Assembly: GCA_013397075.1 (NCBI GenBank)
Contig: VWZS01002843.1
Span: 265,501-329,500 of the forward strand
Direction of reading: 5' to 3'
DNA: 64,000 bases
Source: Rhabdornis inornatus
Lineage: Eukaryota > Chordata > Aves > Passeriformes > Rhabdornithidae
Position numbers and translations under genes: made by a program. Each line of letters begins with the position of its first letter. The stretch's first letter is position 1. Below, one piece after another: positions 1 to 13,705 of the stretch. The notes under the pieces were generated by a model. It was not told the DNA's origin, ran no database searches, and worked only from the letters and a program-made list of their open reading frames with translations.

Positions 1-3000
1 TAAGCAATTTGCTACTTAAAAGGAACGTAAATTCAAGAACCAAAAGACCGCATTTGACTTATTCATGGCAGCTAATTTCTGTGATATCTAAATTCATGAC
101 TGTAATTCCAACTACATATTGCCAGGCGGCACATTTTCACATACATTCAATATTCAGATTTTGGTCACATATCTACTCATATATTAATAATTAGGTATAC
201 CAAAAAAAACCTCAAAAAACAAAAAAAACATTCTTCTCTTGGTGTGTCAAAATATGTAATAAGGGTGTGTGTTACGATTTGCAAAATCACTTCGCTTATC
301 TTGTTCTGTGTTAGATGATCAGATGATGAAAAAGAAATTTCAGGATACATTCCACAGAATTTAAGACACAAACCTTTGTTCTGTGCTTCCTATTTTTTTG
401 CACAGGCATGCAGAACACTTGCTCTCATGCGTTCTCTGTAAACAGAATTTACCACTATCTAAATCACAGAGCTTTTTTATATTCAAAAGGAAACTGGAAA
501 AAAAAAAACTTAGATATCAAGATATTTGGGATTTTACTAGAGCTGTGCTTAATGTTTACATGAAGTAGTAAATATTTTAAACTCCCGCACTTTAAAATAT
601 ACAGCAAAACATAAAGGTCAACCTTCAAAAAAATGCTATTAAAAAAAAAAAAAAGAGAGGAAAATCAAGAATTGCAAAAAAATTGAGGAAGATATTCTGA
701 CGTTATTTTCTTTTTTAAATTTTTCTCAAAAAAAGTTTAATATTTCTCACAGAAATGAAAGGACCTGAGTATGCATCAGATTTGATATCCCCAGGCCATG
801 CTTAGCCAGCCATGTGTGCAACCAGGGTCACACAGAATGAAAGCTGCCCACCACTGTAATTTGATTTCAAGAGCATCACACCAGAAATCAAACAGAAAAG
901 GTATTAGCATTCATTTACTGGCTACATTTTTTCTGCTTCTGGGTGCAAAGACATGCACTGAAACTGGACTATTGGATCAGACTCAAGGTTATAATAAAGC
1001 AAAATCTAGAGGATTTCGTTTTTGGGGTACTGTTTTTTTTCCCTTTTTCCTCCCCATTTTTCTTTTTCTTTTTTTTTTTCTTTATAACAGCTGTTCTGAC
1101 TTTTCATAGATCCATTATATTTACATGCCAGGATTTCTTCTTTCTAATTTTCTTCATCATTTTGACAGAGTGTCTTATAGCCTTTGTCAGACAAAAGCAG
1201 AAAGAGTGTGTTAAAAATAAGGCAAAATAAAAACAAGCATGCAGAGATTATCAAGTCAAAAACTCGTAGGTGAAAATCCTGGAAATAATGTAAAAAATGC
1301 AAGTTTCATTAAGCCTTTTGAGCTCGTGCTGGTAACAGATGCTTGAATAGACAACAAGGAACAGAAGCACTGAGAGGCCAATGATGAGCAGTGATGGACT
1401 TTGAAAATTCAGCCTGGTTCATGTCTTGCTTTGGCAAGTATCAGGGACATTTCACTGCAGGTGATGGAGCAGTCTCACTAAAACCTGCAGGAGATCAGTT
1501 TGTTCTCTACCATACCATCTTCTGGGTTTGTAAAACACATGTAAACAAGTACTGAAAAAAAAACCCTACCATAATTTCTCTGCAAATAATTTTTCAGATA
1601 AATCAATTAACTTCTCATATAATGGAAATCTAACTAACCCGCCAAGATTTCTGAAAGTTCAATTCCTATTAATAGAATTCATATTAATTACATAGAATTC
1701 ATAGGAACTTAAATGTTGACTTAAAAACACAAATTTTGCTTTGCAGGATGGAAAATAATGGAATAATGGTTAATCAAAACCCTGGAGTTGAACCACTGAT
1801 TTTGACAGGACTGGGAAAGCGAGTTTTATAGATTGTCTTTCTTCAGAGCTAAACAGCTTTGATAATTAGAAATAATTACATAATTTTATTTTACTTTTTG
1901 CAAAAGATAAGGTTGTCTTAATGAAAGAGCAATTATGACAGTCAGAATGATTACACTCTGGTATATTTACCAAGTTGTGAGTTTTTTTCTTAAATAATTT
2001 TTACATTTTGATAAAAAGAGTTCTACAGTAAGAACTGTAAGTATTTCCTAATTTTTAAGCAATTGTGAGTGTCATTCTTATGGAATCTAGGCCTGTTGGA
2101 GTTGGGGGACAATAAATGAGAAAAGAAAACATGGAAATCTAAAAATGTTGTGGTCAAATATTCTCACTGAAACTGCAGGGTTTTTTTCCCTTCAGATTTC
2201 AATCTGACTATATTCCAGCTGATGTGGTCAGTGGCTTTGTTCTCTAGTGAAAGGGTATCACAGTGTATCTTAGCCTGTGAAGCCATTCCCGTAGTAGATA
2301 TAAAGTTGATTTCACTTGGGAAAAAGAAGGATATTTTCCTCTGATATCAACAGATGCTTTCTAGCTCTAACAATTCCCGTGTGGATACACACCCAGCAAT
2401 CTAATAAACCACAGAAATGCATTACTATCCTCAACTATTTGATGTCTTCCTACTTCAGATCAGATCTATAATTTATAAAGGACTTCAGTTAATTCCAGAC
2501 AGTAGGCTCATGTTTCACATGTCAAATACCTCATAATTTAATTTAGAAGAAATCAACAGTGCTGACAAATGAGTAGTCAGGAAAAGGAACGGGAGTGCAC
2601 GGCATGGCAGGAACTAGTACAAGTCCCATCATTTTTCACTTGTTATGTGTTTATTTTATCTGTTAACTCTGCATGTCAGATCAGTAATTATGTGTTAGAA
2701 AAGAACATGAGACCATTCATCCAGGGTAAGCATGATCACTGATGACAACATGTCAGAGAGACAGAATGTGTTGACAGTGACATATCCCCGGAAGTCTACT
2801 TTTCAGTCACGATTCATTAAATCACATTCAACAGTACATTAAATACAGGCAAACTTAACTTAAAGCTGTTAATAGGAAAGTATGTGTTTCTGTGTGTGTA
2901 CAGAGGCATACTTTTAAAGCATAAGTGGAACCTCAGGAAAAAGAGATATGAATTTAGTTGTTGTGTAATATAATCCTTATTTTGAGGTAATTCATTTAAG

Positions 3001-3023
3001 CATGAAAACAATTGTGAATGGAA
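1..3023. other. Unique AT-rich DNA, no gene seen
   Basis: I see no recognisable exon, RNA gene or interspersed repeat here. Open frames are at most about 100 codons and low-complexity in part. A pyrimidine-rich tract at about 1029-1088 ends in an AG and resembles a splice acceptor, but no coding sequence follows. An imperfect inverted arrangement lies at about 1665-1710, where two EcoRI-like hexamers sit between TTCCTAT and ATAGGAA. Confidence 0.6.
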
Positions 3024-3490
3024 TTGTTGGAGGGAGTCCAGATGAGAGTTTTTAAGATGACCAGAGGGCTGGAGCATCTCTCCAATGTAGATAGCTGGGA
3101 AAGTTGGGGCTTTTAAGCCAGGAGAAGAAAAGGCTCGGGGAAGGCCTTATAGCATTTTCCAGTACATAATGGGAGCCTGCAAAAGAGTTGCACAGGGTCT
3201 TTTTAAAAGGATATACAGTGATAGGACAAGGATGAATGGCATTAAATTGGAAGAGCGTAGGTTTAGATTAGATATTAGGAAGAAATTCTTTAATGTGAGG
3301 ATGGTGAGGCACTGGCACAGGTTGCCAAGAGAAGCTGTGGATGGCCCATACCTGCAAAGGTTCCAGGCCAGGTGGGATATGTCCTTGAGCAACTTGGTCT
3401 AGTGGAAGGTGTCCCTGCCCCTGGCAAGGGGTTTGAAACCAGATGATCTTTAAGGTCCCTTCCAAGCCAAACCATTCTGTGATTCTGTGG
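3024..3490 (+). mobile_element. CR1 LINE, 5'-truncated 3' end
   Basis: A 5'-truncated chicken-repeat-1 (CR1) non-LTR retrotransposon. It starts in the stretch read as a 'gttggag..gtccag' block, continues through the 'aggctc..ggccttatag' and 'gataggacaagg' blocks, and ends with the avian CR1 3' end, a direct-repeat tail of two GATTCTGTG units at about 3478-3490. Positions 3169-3402 stay open for 77 codons in the sense frame and encode the C-terminal part of ORF2 (residue block RFRLDIRKKFF, then RHWHRLPREAVDGP, ending in LSNLV). CR1 copies are nearly always 5'-truncated and cannot move by themselves. The divergence is moderate, so this is an old insertion but not among the oldest here. Confidence 0.95.
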
Positions 3491-6400
3491 ATGTTTCATT
3501 TAATAAAGATAGAACAGTAGAAAATAGCATTCACAATGCAAGTGTTTATAGTGTGGTGTAGTATGATACAATGTGTTTCATTTCAATTCTGCTTTAAACA
3601 GGTTTCATTCAAGATCATGTCATGTTCAGAGACATTTGGTCATTGTGAACCCTTCAGACATCTTTTATAATAATTTTTATGCAAATGTTCATTATGGGGT
3701 AAAAAGTCTCCTGATGTGGTATTATTGTTAATGCAAGTGACAGACAGCATACTAAGTAAAATAAAATAAAGGAAAAGTTTGAGAAGCAATATTTTAATGC
3801 GGCATGCAATAGAAAAGTCATTTGTACATATTTGCATTATCCAAATTGTCTGTATATGATATGAAGCAGAGCTAAGCTTAATTTAATTATTCTTTAGTAT
3901 CTCAGCAGCTCACTGGAAACCTAATTCTGCTTTCTGAAGCTCTGCTTTTGCTTCCCATTCCACATCTACTTCAAATGTAGAAGATTCTCCAGAACAGGTA
4001 TATCAGCATGTTCCATCTCACATTTAACCCTGGAAGAAGCATAATTCCACTTGGGGTTTGTTGATTCTTGACCTGAGTGAAATGCAGCCCTTGAGCCAGC
4101 ATGAATTGCAGCACTTATGTTCACTTCAAAGAAGAAAAGCATCAGCTGTAGTCTGGAGATTTCTGTGCTGCCTAGCACTGCAAAGACTGTTTGCTTGTAA
4201 GCTGCTACTCTCTTGGTAAATTTGTAGGAGGGAGTGGAGAAAAAGTCTTTATTCTTTTTCAATGTTTGAAGTTGTGTTACTTTCACAGCCTTCTTTGCAG
4301 ATTAAAGCCTAGATGGTGTGTTAAAATGTCATTACCATTCTTACCGGTCTTACAAGAGAGTACTTGCTTTGTTGGGAGATATGAAGCGAGCACACATTCT
4401 ACTTTTACTCTGATATACTGACTTTGCTTAGGATTTTGTTCTTTGAAATTTGGTTACATCAGCAGAAGAAGATCAAAAGTATTAACCAAGACACATGAAC
4501 AAAGCTGTATCTTCTCACCAGGGCTGCCAAAGAGAACTGTGTTTCTTTTACGTCTCTCCAGTCATCCTCTGGTTTGATGCGAAATAATAGTCTAGAGAGA
4601 GTTTAATTTTACATTGAAACCATGAATGACACACAGCATATATTTCTTTCTCACTTGTTCATAATGTTTCAGCCTCTTTGATTTTGTTTTGTGTGTTCCA
4701 GGTTTCACACCTGGGCTGACTGGAAAAGCAGTGTATGGGAAAAAAAAGGTTTAAAATGTCATACCTGTTAAAAGAAATGGAAGTCAAATCAAAAAAATTC
4801 CATAGAAGAGGGTTTATTAAAATCTCCATTAATTCTAACCACTAAGGTTTGATAGGAAAAGTCTAAATATCACCATCCCTACCCATGCTGGTTTTCCCTC
4901 AGGAGAGGAAGAGATGAGTAACCTTCCATTGCTAATAGAGGCAGCATCTAGAGAGCCAGGAGCCAGCTAATGAAGAGCTGACCCTACAGGCATAGACTGT
5001 AGCATACCTGAGCAACCCAGCAAGGGTCTTCAATGACCATCCTCCCCAACTTAAGCAACCAAATTCTGTCTCTGAAACACTTAGTAGGGTTGCAGCCCTT
5101 CTTGAGAACACTTACTGTGAACTCAAGCACACACAAACCTCTCAGTAGTGTTCATTGTTCAACATCTGAGACAATCCTACTTCAATGAGTGGGGTGATAG
5201 CATTGCAGTTGTCTGCTGTTAAAGTCTGTCCCTTCTTTTAGACTCTTAAGAGATTAAGTAAAATATTTAAGTTTCATGTGTTTGTGTTCATCTCTTTGGT
5301 TTCAGCTTGTTCTCATACTTCATCCCAGTCTTCTCTCTAAGGCAACATGAAAAGTAATAATCATGTCTCTGATTTCTAGGTATTGCTTTCGCTAGATGTC
5401 TCATTTGTATTTAGGTCTTCTGTGTGTAACAGCATTGGTTCACTGTGTTTCAGATTCCACTACAGATCAACATGACCGACCATCTCTCCTTGAAAAATTG
5501 TCTGCAAACTGAGACAGAAGAAAAAAGTGAGATGTTGAAAGATTTACTGACATTTAAGATGGCAAACAGCCACATGTGTAATTGTGTAGTTAGAATATCA
5601 TTACCTAGTCTAAAAATATCTTTCTAAAAGTTCATTTGTACCAAAGAATAAATATTTTTATTAGCACACACTTAGCCAAGCCATCAGAGCTAAGGCCAAA
5701 CTAGTGCCAAGAAATCACTTTGTTATAGTTACATGCCACAGAGATGCAATTTAAATTTAAAACACCTAACTCCTAAGCCAGAGCAAATATTTTACTAAAG
5801 AAAGATTAGGGTCTTTTCAAAATGTTCAGAAAATTTCTTACCTTAACATCCTTCAATCTTTTTAACATTTAATAAGTGCAGTATTTTTTTCTTTCCTAAA
5901 ATAATTGTTTTGTTTCAAAAGCCTGTTCTGAAACTTATCCCCACAGGTTTGACCATGGTTTTCTGGGGAGTCTTTTCTGCACCCTCTGTGCTGCTTGTGT
6001 TTCATGATGGGATTCAAAATAATTCTGATTCTGGAAAGAATGAAATAGTTCTGGTGCTTTCTGTTGCCTTCACACCCTGCTCTGAAAAGCATCAGCTCAC
6101 CCGTATTGGAAGATTGGAGAGTGATTCTTTATTCACTAAATTTTAACACTAAAATATCAAACTAACATCTTAATGACAAAATTAACAATCTCATGCATAG
6201 CACCAACAATTGAGTTAACAGTTTTTTGCAAACCTAATTTGGAAAAAATACAGAATTTAGGAACTAAATCATGTGTCCACAGAATGTTTTAATTAAGAAG
6301 CCTAGGTGTATGTCTGTATATGAAAAATGTATCACTAACATAAAGATAGGACTTGTAAAGTTTTTTGTGTAGATTATGTTCATATTCAAGGGTATAGTTT

Positions 6401-8006
6401 GTGAGAAGAAGACTTCAAAAGGCCCTCTAACTTCAACCGTAACAAAATTAAAATAACACACATATATATATCTGTTTATATATTCCTTGACTGTTGTACC
6501 TTATTCTGTAATATCCATTTCCAGTGCTCAAATTAATTAGTCACAGCTTTTAACTAAATAAATTAGCTGCTACTTATTTGCAAAAGTCTGAGCCACATAA
6601 AATGCTTATTCATGAAAATTAGGGCTAAAAGAACATGTTAAAGAATTCCTTTGTTTAAATTAATGATAGCATTAATCTAAATTCATCTTCACATCGGAAA
6701 AATGCCATGCTTAAATAATTCTATAATTTAGGTTATTAGGGATCTGAAATGCTGCAATTTTATATTTTATATATTCTGTAAGTGAATGTGCATGGAAATA
6801 TTCTGTTGAAGAGAATGTAATTGCACCTTTCTTTCACAATTTTTATGCATTCAAGTGAAAATTTGAATATGAATTGGGGATTCATTCATTGAGAGTGGTT
6901 TAAGCTTTTGGCCCAATGGATGATCTGGAAGGGCACTCAGTATGATTTTCATTATTATATTTTATGATATTTATGATATTACTCTAGTCAAATATGTGCT
7001 TCTCAAAAGGCTTCTGGTGGCAAGGCCGCTTTCTGAAAGTAATTTCCTAGATCTAGAAGTCGGAGAGGAATCAGGAGTGTACACAAAATGCAAGCAGTCT
7101 TAGACAAAGACCAAAAGTTTTTTGGAACCTTAGAAAATAAATCTGATAATAGGAACGTTTTGTAACTGGCTTTCCAGCACTCTTACATGTGCTAATATAA
7201 GTGAGGAATGGAAAGTGTCCTGGATAGAACAAAATCCACTCAAGGACCTGCTTCATGAGTATCAGTTGCTCCACAGTCCACTTAGTTCTATCAACAAATA
7301 CACACCATGGCTATAAATGAATTACTATAGCTGCAGTGAGGCTGAAATGACAAGCCAAGACAGCTTACGAACAAATCTATGTATTATAGAAAATGAAAAT
7401 TCCCTCATGATCACAGCAATTTTCCTGCCATCATACTTTTCTATGCTTTCAACTACTGCCAGTAATACTAATTATGCTTTTCCTATAGAAAAGTTAATAA
7501 AATAATTTACTAAATAGGTCTAAAGCAACACAAAGGAGTGATTTGCAGCATTCTTCTCATTTTTCTCCTTGTTCTATCCTGCCACCCTCCACAATACAGT
7601 AAACAACAAACATAGAGCCTCTCTATTTCTACCTATTTGATTTATAACCTATTAGCCCATTATTTTGTTCAAGAGGAACCCTCAGGAAGCATAAGGGCAC
7701 TGTTAAGCCATGACTTGCTAATCCAGCTGCCTACTGTCTATTAAGAACTGTTCTTGGAATCAGATTTCAGACAGGTCAAGGTGCAGAACTTCTTGATTTC
7801 CTACAAGGGGTACACAACTGTGAAAGCAGATACCTTAAAATTATCAAGAATACCATCTTGGAGATGATTTTCAACAAAGCCATACCAGGTAGAAAATATA
7901 TTTAACAAGTCCTAGAATCTATGGTCAGATCATTGACTTTTAATGTATTTTAATAATTAACAAAATCTCAGAATACAATCTCTGCAAATGACAAAGAAAG
8001 CAATTA
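3491..8006. other. Unique AT-rich DNA, no gene seen
   Basis: About 4.5 kb without a recognised gene or repeat. Frames of 60-106 codons occur on both strands but overlap each other, carry no known motif and fit chance. AT-rich parts around 6460-6790 contain several TAATTA/ATTAAT homeodomain-type core sites, which are common by chance in DNA of this composition. Confidence 0.55.
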
Positions 8007-8541
8007 TCAACAATCTTTAATGAAGATGCTGAAGAGAACTGGGCTAAGGATGGAGCTGTTGAGCCTCACTAGGGACCACAAGCCTGATGTCACCCCTTTC
8101 ACTGTAATAATCCATTGCGCCCAGATTGTGAGCCAGCTGCTGACCCATCCCAGGATGTGTTTATCCTGCTATGGGCTGGATATTTTGTCCAGAAGGATCC
8201 TGTGAGAGACAGTATCAAAAGCTTTGGTTAAGTCCAAAATGATTACACCAACTGGCTTTGCAACATGAATTAGGTGGGTTAGCCTGTCACAGAAGGAAGT
8301 CAGGTTCAACAAGCAGTACTTTCCCCTCATGAAGACATGCTGGCTGTGAATGATGACTGCCTTTTCCTCCAGGTGTTTTTCAGTACTATCCAGAATAATC
8401 TTTTTCATGGTTTTACAAGGCAGTGAAGTGAGATGGACATGCCTGCAGTTTCTGGGGTATTCTTTCTTGTCCTTGACAAAAAAAATATGTTGCTTCTGAA
8501 CCTCAAATTTTAAGTGGCTGGCAGCTGGAAAGAACCTCACA
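8007..8541 (-). mobile_element. CR1 LINE internal fragment: reverse transcriptase
   Basis: Reading the minus strand from 8540 down, about 178 codons match the CR1/jockey-type reverse transcriptase of ORF2. In order one sees a block resembling 'NYRPVSLTS' (here NCRHVHLTSLP), the 'HGFMRGKSCLTNL' block (here HVFMRGKYCLLNL), then the conserved core ILDLTKAFDTVSH, which carries the first catalytic aspartate region, and the block ending SPVLFSIFIKD. The frame is interrupted only once, by a TAG at 8171-8169 where the family usually has a Gln codon (CAG), and it runs to a TGA at 8009-8007. The YADD catalytic motif and the whole 3' end are missing, so this is an internal piece and not a classic 5'-truncated copy. 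It is a dead retrotransposon fragment, not a host gene. Confidence 0.93.
8169..8540 (-). pseudogene. CR1 ORF2 reverse transcriptase, partial and stopped
   Basis: This is the open upstream part (123 codons) of the reverse-transcriptase remnant. The Met at 8540 is not a biological start: the similarity begins inside the domain (fingers/palm) and ORF2 would start several hundred codons upstream. The residues LTKAFDTVSHRILLDK are the clearest match to the family. The stop at 8169-8171 is a single C-to-T-type change from CAG on the minus strand, and homology continues in the same frame beyond it (QDKHILGWVSSWL). Confidence 0.9.
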
Positions 8542-10512
8542 TTTTGCTCAGTTTACAACAGTCTGTCCCAGGGAAAATGCTTTCGTATTGACAAGACCCC
8601 ATTTAAAAGATAGATTACACTAAAATATGTTTGGCAAGCTCTGTAAACAGAACAAAAAAGACAGTTGCCAGAGACAAGAGGAAAAAAATCCATCATTAAA
8701 AGGAAAAAGAGTACATATCCAGAGGCAGGGAAGAACAAATATGCATATACTACATAGGATAGATGATAAAACTAAGCTGGCAGTGTAGTTATCTACAACA
8801 GAGAGAAAGATGCCCTTAAAAGGAGTGAATAATTTCTTCCTAAAACGTACAGTGAAAGTAGGCAGAATAATATACTTCTGCTTTCCATAGAGAGTAAAGG
8901 CAGCCTAAGCAAGATGGCCAAATGCAGATATTTAAATACTCATCTGTGTGTCTGTAGAGTTAAACAAGAGGAATCCCATCCATGGGATCACATGAAGTTC
9001 AACATCTCTTACCTATAGATCCATTTAATTGAACTTCAAAGAAAAACAAAATTTTTAAAAGTAGAAAAGCGCGTGTGTTATAAGAGGTAGGACAGACACA
9101 CAGGCTCAAGGCAGATGAAATACACACCATATTTACTGTTTTAGAAAAAACACAAGTAGAAATCTAGTGAATTACTTGAATGACTGAGGCAGATATTTTC
9201 AAAGGACCTTCAAGGCTCCTAGCAGATTCCTAGTTTTTATGGCAGTGTTTGATCAAGGCATGTCTCATCCTGCATTACCAATACAGGAAGTTGGTACCCT
9301 AAGCATTTTCAAAGGAGCTTGATACAGTAGCACAGAGCAGAAGAAGACATATCTGGTCAACATTCTACCACTGTTTCTTTAAGAGGTATTTTCCTAGAAA
9401 AATTGCCTTTGCATAAAGCCTGAACTGAAGCCTACTCCAATCAGTCAAGCAGAGGTACTCATATTTAGGAGTTTCAGTTTCAAGAAAGTGAATGACTTGA
9501 GTATCCCTAAGTGTATTTCTTCATATAAATGAAATACTTTTTTTCAGCCAGCACAAAATATATTTAACAGAGCACTTTACTCTTAGTCATTGCTACCATG
9601 ACTTTCAGTGCCTAAAATACATCCGTATGGAAAATCTCAAAGGATTCAGGACTGTAAACACTCTATTGGCCTCTCATTCTCATATGTTTCACTGCATTTG
9701 CAATATTTAAAATAAAATACATGTACCATAAAGGTTAACCTGCCTGAAAGGGAAGCAAGACTGAAAATCATGCTAATTCTTCTCCAGTAAGGACCAGCTT
9801 TCTGAAAGCCTTCATACCTCTAAGACTGGTGCAATCCTGTACTTCATAAAAGAAAAATATTTATTCTTCCAAAGTGGCTCTTAAGTTCAAGATGCTGCTG
9901 CCAGAATTTCCCAATATTTAGAAAGAGTTTAATTCAAAGGCAGGACTTTTTCTTTTCAGGTGATTTTCTACCAATGGGAGAAAATTCAGCCGAGGAAGGA
10001 AGACAACACTTCCTAGAATCTGATTGCTTAATAAGAAGAATGAGATGTGGTAAGATTAGTCAAACCAAGAGCTGCAAACCAAGAAATCCTAAAACTTGAG
10101 GCATCTGAGTCCTCCTTTCCTTCTACCCTTCACTCAACTTTCTACTGGTTCATGCTACAGATATTTAGCTTGCATCTTGGAGTTAATGTTCAGGGGTTGG
10201 AAAGAAGGAAATCCATTCACAAGGCTACACATCAAAGCCTGAAATTTCATGACACACAGTCATCTTATCAGAGACTGCTGACTCAATTTTTAAAGCATGC
10301 AGACAGTCCGTGGGCTTCCTGGCTCTCACTTATATCTATATTTCTAAGTCAGTGAAGTCAGTCCTTAGAGATTTCTCATGAGTCATTCCCCATTAAAAAT
10401 TCTTTGGTACTAGGCTGATTCATAAGCAGGGACTCAGGACATAAGTTTCTTAAAGTTTTTCAATATGTCTTTTTGGCTTCTAGTTTTAAAAGGTTGATTT
10501 AAGTATGAAAAA
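8542..10512. other. Unique DNA, no gene seen
   Basis: Nothing recognisable on either strand. The longest open frame (10047-10355, plus, 102 codons) has no motif I recognise and reads as chance. Confidence 0.55.
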
Positions 10513-10805
10513 GCGCCTACAGGAAGACTGGAGAGAGACTTTTTGCAAGGGCATGTAGTGATAGCACAAGGGACAATGGTTTTAAGTTGGAAGAGGGTAG
10601 ATTTAGCTTAGATATTGGGAAGAAATTCTTTACTGTGAAGATGGTGATGTGCTGGCACTTGCTGCCCAGAGAAGTTGTGGATGGATCCCTGGAAATGTTC
10701 CAGGCTGGGTGGATGGGTCCTTTAGCAATCTGGTCTAGTGGAAGGGTTGTAACTAAATGACCTTTAAGATCTCTTCCAAGTAAACCCATTATAGGATTCT
10801 ATGAT
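10513..10805 (+). mobile_element. CR1 LINE, 5'-truncated 3' end
   Basis: The 3' terminal part of a CR1 element. It includes the 'gactttttgcaagggcatgta' region, the 'ttagat..gaagaaattcttta' block encoding the ORF2 C-terminus, the 'ctggtctagtgga' block and the final GATTCTATGATT tail. Small deletions break the reading frame (for example in the HWHRLP region). Oriented like the copy at 3024. Confidence 0.95.
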
Positions 10806-13255
10806 TTTCTGCAAAAAATCCTTGATAAATGAATAGAAACAGTTTTGCCTCTTGGTGGTAACTGCTGGCAAATTTAATCTATAAATTACTCAAAACACCT
10901 TTGAATCACAACCTGCTTGGTTCTGCTTTGTATGATTTGAAAAACACTTTTAAGAGCAGATCAGCATAGGCATGCATATAGAAACAAAAGTAGAACATTA
11001 CTAAGGGACTAATACTGCATCTCATGTTCCAGGACTTTCCTGAATTTATTGCCATCAGAAGCCTGTAGTGTTGAGCTATTCTTTTAGCATGTGCTTGCTC
11101 CCACTGTGATTATGTGTAAAGTTACGTGATCTTCTCAAATCCATTTTTCTTCAACTTTCCAGAAAAATTTCCCATTCAGGATGGAATTGCCTGCAGATAT
11201 GTGTTTTTAAAATAGCTATGCACAGTAATATATACAAGCCTCAGCTAAATGCAGTATTCCTTCTAGGTTTTTACTGGGCACTTGCAGATATTCTGTGGAT
11301 TGGATATGCAGATGTTTGATCTGAAACACCGTCCTACACTTATGGCTTCTCCTACCATTGCTTTTTTGTCCTTTTGAGTTTAGAAAAATTCTTTCTGACA
11401 CTCCATCAAACAGCAGGACACTTGACATCGTTGTGGCACATTTTATTCCGAGGGTTATTAGTATGGAAATAGGGCTTATTTTCTCCATGCTTTATTCTGC
11501 CAAGCAGCATTCAGGGATCCCTGAATGTTGCAGACTATTTCTAAAAAGTCACTTAAAGGCAAGCTCAGTGTCAGTATGTTTACCTAAAGAGGATGAAGGC
11601 AGAAAGTGAGGTCTATAACTTTAAAGCAGCTAAAACCCAATCAAAATTTCTAATTCCGCAGGCCGTGAATATGTACAGAGATACATATATTTAGTTTTAA
11701 TGATCTGTAAATGGGTGGGTGGTAACTGAGGAGGCCACTGAGGATCAGTGGCTAGATCCAGGAAAGGATAGATGCAAGGACTTTGTATCTAAGCCATGTG
11801 CATCTGTGCAGGAAGAAACACTTACCTATCAGGGAATTTAGCCTATGCAGAACTAAGGCTGAAAGAGTTCTTATTCATGAACCATGTTGCACTCTGTTAT
11901 ACACTACAGACATGACTTAAATTTGTACCACTTGCCGGATGTAAAAGGCACTTCAGATTAACTGTAAGATTTCCTACATGTATACAGTGCTATATTTCTA
12001 TTTGTTCAGTCATTTTTTTTCTAGGATGGCAAATAATGTAAGCTTAGGATCTTTTGCTTTAAAACCAAAATGTCTTGCAATGCTTTCTACAAAGCTGCAA
12101 TAGATATTTAATGCTGCTATTAACAGGCAGAGTTTCTTAGCTTGAAAAACCCTTTTTGCTTCTTTCCAAAAGCAGCAACACTCTTGCTCTTTTATTTTTT
12201 TTTTATTCTGAGTTCATTTGATCTATATAGCTCATTTCCAGCTTAGTCTAGAAAAGCCAAAGATTTCAGAGAAGATAGCAAGACACTCTGCAGGTTCTAT
12301 TTACCAAATAAGGAACATAAGACAGAGCAAGTTTTACCAGAGGTAGTTCTGTCTGGGTTATGAACCTAAGTAAATTCAATAGACTTAAACAAACTCCTTC
12401 GTCTCTGGAGACAAAATCATGGAGCATCAATATGAAATAGTGCTTCTGATCTCAGAAGAAATATATGCTCATCATAGAACATTATGGGTACTGAGTTAAG
12501 AATTAACAAGTTTATAAAGCAATTTTTGGAAAACTGTACAGTGGCTGCATTGAGCTCCAGCCCAAAGCATTCAGCCAGAACTGAAGGCAAGGTTCAATAT
12601 TTACTATTTTACAATTTTTGCAAGAATTTAATTGGCTACAAGAAGGTGTGGATTCTGCAAAGAAAGGTGTTTTCTTCATAAGGTAACTGATTTCTGTTAT
12701 CTCTTTAGAGTGTCACTGTGCTGATGGCACAATATGTAAGTTATTACAAATAAAATTTTCTTCTTGTTAGCAACATGGTCTGAATTCTCAAGTTCAGGAG
12801 AGATAGCTGCAGGTAGGACTAGTTTGGATTTAAAAATAAATTTAAAAATATGTAATTTTTAAAATTAACAATGCTGCATTAACTGAGGTTGAACTGAAAT
12901 TAAGAAGTGTTCTCTAACACCACAGACACTATTTCTAACCCAGTAAAATTCACTAAACTTCTTCCCTAAAACCTTTCCCAGGCATTTCAGCAACTGCTCA
13001 GGCTCAAGCCCTCCCTAGCTATACTCCTTAGCACATCTTTAATTTATGACCCCTGAAAGGTTCAAACCACTAAGCAAAATTAGAATTTACTTCCACCTTA
13101 TTACAAACACCTAGTCTGCAAAACCACATTGTTTAAGTATAGCAACAGTCTTGTGCTGCTCCTGCACAATTTCCCAGTCATTAGAGTAACTCTCTCCAGA
13201 CAGAGAGGGCTCAGATTTAATAACCTTCCCTGCTTGTGGGAGCATCAGTTACAGT
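10806..13255. other. Unique AT-rich DNA, no gene seen
   Basis: No recognised gene, RNA or repeat. Overlapping frames of 83-90 codons at 11216-11609 lie on opposite strands and show no motif. Confidence 0.55.
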
Positions 13256-13705
13256 TCACGGAATCATACAATTATTTAGATTGAGAAAAAAACACTTAGT
13301 TCATCAAGTCCAGCCATGAAACCAACACTACCAAGTCCACCACTAAAACATGTCTCTCTGTGCTTCTTCTGCACATCATTTAAATACTTTCACGGATGGT
13401 AACTCTACCACTTCCCTCAGCAACCAATTCTACTGCCACCCTTTAGGTGAAGCAATTGCTCCTAATATCCAATTTAAACCTCCCCCTGGTACAACTCGAG
13501 GCCATTTCCTCTTGTTCCATTGCTTCTGACTTGGGAGAAGAGACTGAACCCTTTCACTACACCCTCCTTTCAGGCAGTTGTAGAGAGTGATAAGATCTCC
13601 CCCAAGTCTTCTCCTCTCCAGGCTAAACAATCCCATCTCTCTCAGCTGCTCCTCACAGGATTTGTGCTCCAGACCTTTCACCAGCTTCATTGCCCTTCAC
13701 TGGGC
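13256..13705 (-). mobile_element. CR1 LINE 3' portion, inverted
   Basis: A CR1 copy in reverse orientation. On the plus strand it begins with the antisense tail (TCACGGAATCATA) and runs through antisense 'agtccacc..actaaaacatgtc', 'accacttccctcagcaacc' and 'caggctaaacaatccca' blocks. The minus-strand frame 13690-13430 is open for 86 codons and holds the end of ORF2 (VKGLEHKSCEEQLREMGLFS, then SLERRRLGGDLITLYN). Its sequence type differs from the copies at 3024 and 26249, so it belongs to a different CR1 subfamily. Confidence 0.94.

Noticed and set aside
1029..1090. Pyrimidine tract followed by AG, like a 3' splice site
   Set aside because: No recognisable coding sequence or donor site follows, and T-rich tracts are common in this DNA.
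3169..3402. 77-codon plus-strand frame as a small gene
   Set aside because: It is the C-terminal end of CR1 ORF2 inside a truncated copy.
13430..13690. 86-codon minus-strand frame as a small gene
   Set aside because: It is the ORF2 end of an inverted CR1 copy.
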